A DNA stretch of 64,000 bases, from contig CP116227.1 in assembly GCA_038184435.1 (NCBI GenBank), forward strand, positions 1,054,001-1,118,000, given 5' to 3'. The stretch comes from Nocardioides alkalitolerans (GTDB lineage Bacteria > Actinomycetota > Actinomycetes > Propionibacteriales > Nocardioidaceae). This document shows, in pieces, positions 63,001-64,000 of the stretch. A program made the translations under genes and the position numbers. The notes under the pieces are model-generated. The model was not told where the DNA came from and ran no database searches. It was given only the letters and a program-made list of their open reading frames with translations. The first letter of the stretch is position 1, and every line of letters begins with the position of its first letter.

Positions 63001-63187
63001 CTTCCCGGCGACCGGATGGGTCAACGTGGTCTACGGCGGCAAGGCGTTCCGCGTCTTCGCCGTCCGGGGACTCGCGACGGTCACCCTGCAGCCGGGTCGC
63101 ACCGGCACGCACCGGGCGAGCGTCTACTACGAGGGCAGCGGCACGGTGTCGCCCGCGTTCGGCGTGCTCTCCATCCGGGTCGGCTGA
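60059..63187 (+). CDS. Secreted ExeM/NucH-type endonuclease with lamin-tail domain
   Basis: A 1042-residue secreted nuclease. The signal peptide (1-46) has an Arg-rich N-region and LAAGLGLGLAVSALAALPGSATA. A lamin-tail domain (about 52-205; GVVISEFYGGGGNGGAEYTHDFVELYNPTS) follows, then a Glu-Pro linker and an OB-fold segment (about 240-360). The endonuclease/exonuclease/phosphatase domain (about 560-870) has LATFNVLNYF, DVISLEEIENS, VVVNHFKSK, TGDFNSY and the final SDHEPHVVGI. The C-terminus has Ig-like repeats. There is no clear cell-wall anchor. GTG at 60059 with AAAGG upstream. It degrades extracellular DNA in relatives; inserted between pgsA and cinA. Confidence 0.9.
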   Translation: MLEPSPRPSPSRRPGEARRPRRALAAGLGLGLAVSALAALPGSATAAVDGSGVVISEFYGGGGNGGAEYTHDFVELYNPTSTAISLNGWSVQYRNNAGTSAAQVTPLSGDIPAGGHYLVQWAKGSGGTKALPTPDATGTVSASATGGQVWLASTTTALNPPVGNVTGAPIVDFLGASPTAPSFEGAPAAEAPTNPTSLQRAADSKDRDDNALDFTVAAPTPQNSSTTTPEPEPEPEPEPVDPDDVTIAEIQGTGAETPLDRTTLVRTRGVVTASYPTGGLNGFYLQTAGTGGDPKPAEGGASDAVFVWLGTPSTTYPEIGDHVEVVGLPTEFNGLTQVDARATSKGSTTVLAEPAEEVKPRAFVLPAPELREQYEGELVLPTEDYTVSNNFNLNNFGEIGLAVGDTPLITPTEVARPGTPELDAVKADNAARAISLDDGNRTNFLGSAANKAIPLPWVSGGETVRVNAAATFTAPVVVDWRDGAWKYQPTELLTADGSAPATFEDTRTAAPEEVGGDLQLATFNVLNYFTTTGEEWAAAGSGRSCTYYTDREGANVTNDRCDPNGPRGAANQANLERQEAKIVAAINAIDADVISLEEIENSAAFGLDRDAALATLVAALNEQAGADHWAYVPSPEVLPASEDVIRTAFIYQPDSVETVGQSVIHDDDVAFSNAREPLAQAFKPAGGADEDAFAVVVNHFKSKSPSGAPSSGDNANGEQGAWNGDRVRQAASLADFTAQFANEMDTEAVFLTGDFNSYTQEDPLRLLYDEGYTDIASEGEWSYSFSGMSGSLDHVLANEAAAAMVTGSDIWEINAVESVAYEYSRYNYNATDFYAPDPYRSSDHEPHVVGIAVGEAEPAPATVVAPGTVQNAYGDVVRVPVEIETEGAAGGRVDLHWNGGIIGSADVVDGQAVVEVPRRVLLPKSYRVLVRYSGDATTQAADGGVTIQVGKARTNLLLSATQPLPAGRSGTLTIRIGNSSGFPATGWVNVVYGGKAFRVFAVRGLATVTLQPGRTGTHRASVYYEGSGTVSPAFGVLSIRVG

Positions 63188-63232
63188 ACCGGCCGCACCC
63201 GCGCTCCACCGGCGGCGGGGGAGGATGGGGCC

Positions 63233-63733
63233 ATGAGCCCTGATCCGCACCCCGCCGCCGTCGAGGCCCTCGACGCGCTCGTCGCGTCGGGGGCCTCGCT
63301 CGCTGTCGCGGAGTCCCTGACCGGTGGCCGGGTCGCGGCGGCCCTCACCGGCGTGCCCGGCGCCTCCCGGGTGTTCCGGGGCGGCGTCGTGTCCTACGCG
63401 ACGGAGGCCAAGGTGGGCGTCCTCGGTGTGCCGACGGAGGTGGTGGAGCGCGACGGCGTCGTCTCCGCCGCGTGCGCCGAGGCGATGGCCCGGGGCGCGG
63501 CCCGCCTGCTCGCGGCCACGCACGCCGTGGCCACGACCGGGGTCGCGGGACCGGACGAGCAGGAGGGCAAGCCCGTGGGCACCGTGTTCGTCGGCGTCCT
63601 CACGCCCGGCGGCGTGCGCAGCGAGCGGCTCGACCTCGCCGCCGCGGACGGACGGGCGGGCATCCAGGAGGCGACCGTGGCCGGCGCGCTGCGCCTGCTC
63701 GTCGCCGCCGTGCGGGAGGATCCGCACCACTGA
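63233..63733 (+). CDS. Nicotinamide-nucleotide amidohydrolase, CinA C-terminal type (PncC)
   Basis: A 166-residue stand-alone CinA C-terminal domain protein that deamidates nicotinamide mononucleotide to nicotinate mononucleotide. Signature residues are VAESLTGGRVAAALTGVPGASRVFRGGVVSYA and TTGVAGPDEQEGKPVGTVFVGV. There is no N-terminal COG1058 domain. ATG at 63233 with GGGAGG upstream. The next gene is clgR, matching the conserved order in actinobacteria. Confidence 0.93.
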   Translation: MSPDPHPAAVEALDALVASGASLAVAESLTGGRVAAALTGVPGASRVFRGGVVSYATEAKVGVLGVPTEVVERDGVVSAACAEAMARGAARLLAATHAVATTGVAGPDEQEGKPVGTVFVGVLTPGGVRSERLDLAAADGRAGIQEATVAGALRLLVAAVREDPHH

Positions 63734-63817
63734 CTCGCGGAAGGTGCCGACGGGATGAAACAGGGATCGGGTAGCGTTGCACACCACCTGAGGGTCCCGA
63801 TCAGAAAGGACAGCCGC

Positions 63818-64000
63818 ATGGTGCTCTACCGGCACTCACTGGGCGACGTCCTCCGTCGTCGTCGCGTGCAGCAGGGCATGACCCTGCGCGAGGTCTCGGC
63901 GGGAGCCCGGGTGAGCCTCGGCTACATCTCCGAGGTGGAGCGCGGCCAGAAGGAGGCGTCGAGCGAGCTGTTGGCGTCGCTGTGCGCCGCCCTCGACGTC
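63818..64000 (+). CDS. clgR: XRE-family transcriptional regulator ClgR (3' end outside window)
   Basis: The first 61 residues are visible. The helix-turn-helix reads VLRRRRVQQGMTLREVSAGARVSLGYISEVERGQKEASSELLASLCAALDV, an almost exact match to the ClgR/Rv2745c family. ClgR activates clp protease and DNA-repair or envelope-stress genes. ATG at 63818 has AAAGGA upstream. The rest of the gene is beyond base 64000. A TAGCGT hexamer lies about 45 bases upstream and may be part of its promoter. Confidence 0.9.
   Translation, partial: MVLYRHSLGDVLRRRRVQQGMTLREVSAGARVSLGYISEVERGQKEASSELLASLCAALDV

Noticed and set aside
59948..63835. A 1295-codon minus-strand open frame opposite the nuclease gene
   Set aside because: Antisense shadow caused by high GC; no domain similarity, low-complexity Arg/Gly/Val composition, while the plus strand encodes a clear nuclease.

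Overview
The window is very GC-rich, densely packed DNA from an actinobacterium, most likely a member of the Nocardioidaceae (Nocardioides-like). The evidence is the strong GC bias at third codon positions, frequent GTG starts, a GlnR-type operator in front of glnA, the F420-type LLM oxidoreductase, a fused CydDC, a DUF4191 gene beside lipA, and the gene order ftsK - helix-turn-helix membrane protein - rimO - pgsA - cinA - clgR. The genus is an inference; no rRNA or tRNA gene was seen.

Layout. 1-4014: an edge-truncated zinc-independent alcohol dehydrogenase-like reductase, then a two-gene operon (GMC flavoprotein alcohol oxidoreductase plus aldehyde dehydrogenase). 4015-16080: an accessory island with visibly less GC-rich codon use and several wrecks. 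It holds a fragment of a 5-hmdU-DNA-kinase-like gene, a helical protein of unknown function, a DUF262/RAMA deletion fusion, a complete type I restriction-modification operon (HTH-HsdM, HsdS, HsdR, YgjP-type metalloprotein), an integrase stump and an ImmA/IrrE + DUF4411 toxin-antitoxin pair. 16081-24824: glnA with its terminator and GlnR operator, RDD membrane protein, two tandem lipoproteins, DUF4191, lipA, an ABC transporter and lipB. 24910-31994: an anchored small protein, a TIGR01777 epimerase, the two-lipoyl-domain E2 (sucB), a pair of inverted repeat elements, pepA and gcvT. 32007-36596: cobS and an MBL-CobU fusion, thyA, and a DHFR-phosphotransferase fusion. 36622-44474: a large symmetric palindrome, DMT exporter, GntR regulator, LLM oxidoreductase, dapA, rnj, a MOSC protein and a split-barrel/VOC fusion. 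44565-52736: lysoplasmalogenase, cydDC-cydB-cydA and a divergent blaI-M56 peptidase pair that shares an operator region with cydA. 52854-64000: ftsK, a RodZ-like protein, rimO, pgsA, a secreted ExeM-type nuclease, cinA and the start of clgR.

Working together: lipA/lipB make the lipoyl cofactor used by the E2 protein in this window and by the glycine cleavage system to which gcvT belongs; thyA and DHFR are a translationally coupled folate/dTMP pair; cydABDC makes and assembles cytochrome bd oxidase. Many housekeeping genes here show a TANNNT box 6-7 bases before the start codon and no Shine-Dalgarno sequence, which suggests leaderless transcripts. No whole new system can be proven. The most unusual items are the DHFR-phosphotransferase fusion, the split-barrel-VOC-VOC fusion, the MBL-CobU fusion, the 83-bp nested palindrome, the inverted 70-bp repeat pair and the damaged defence island.
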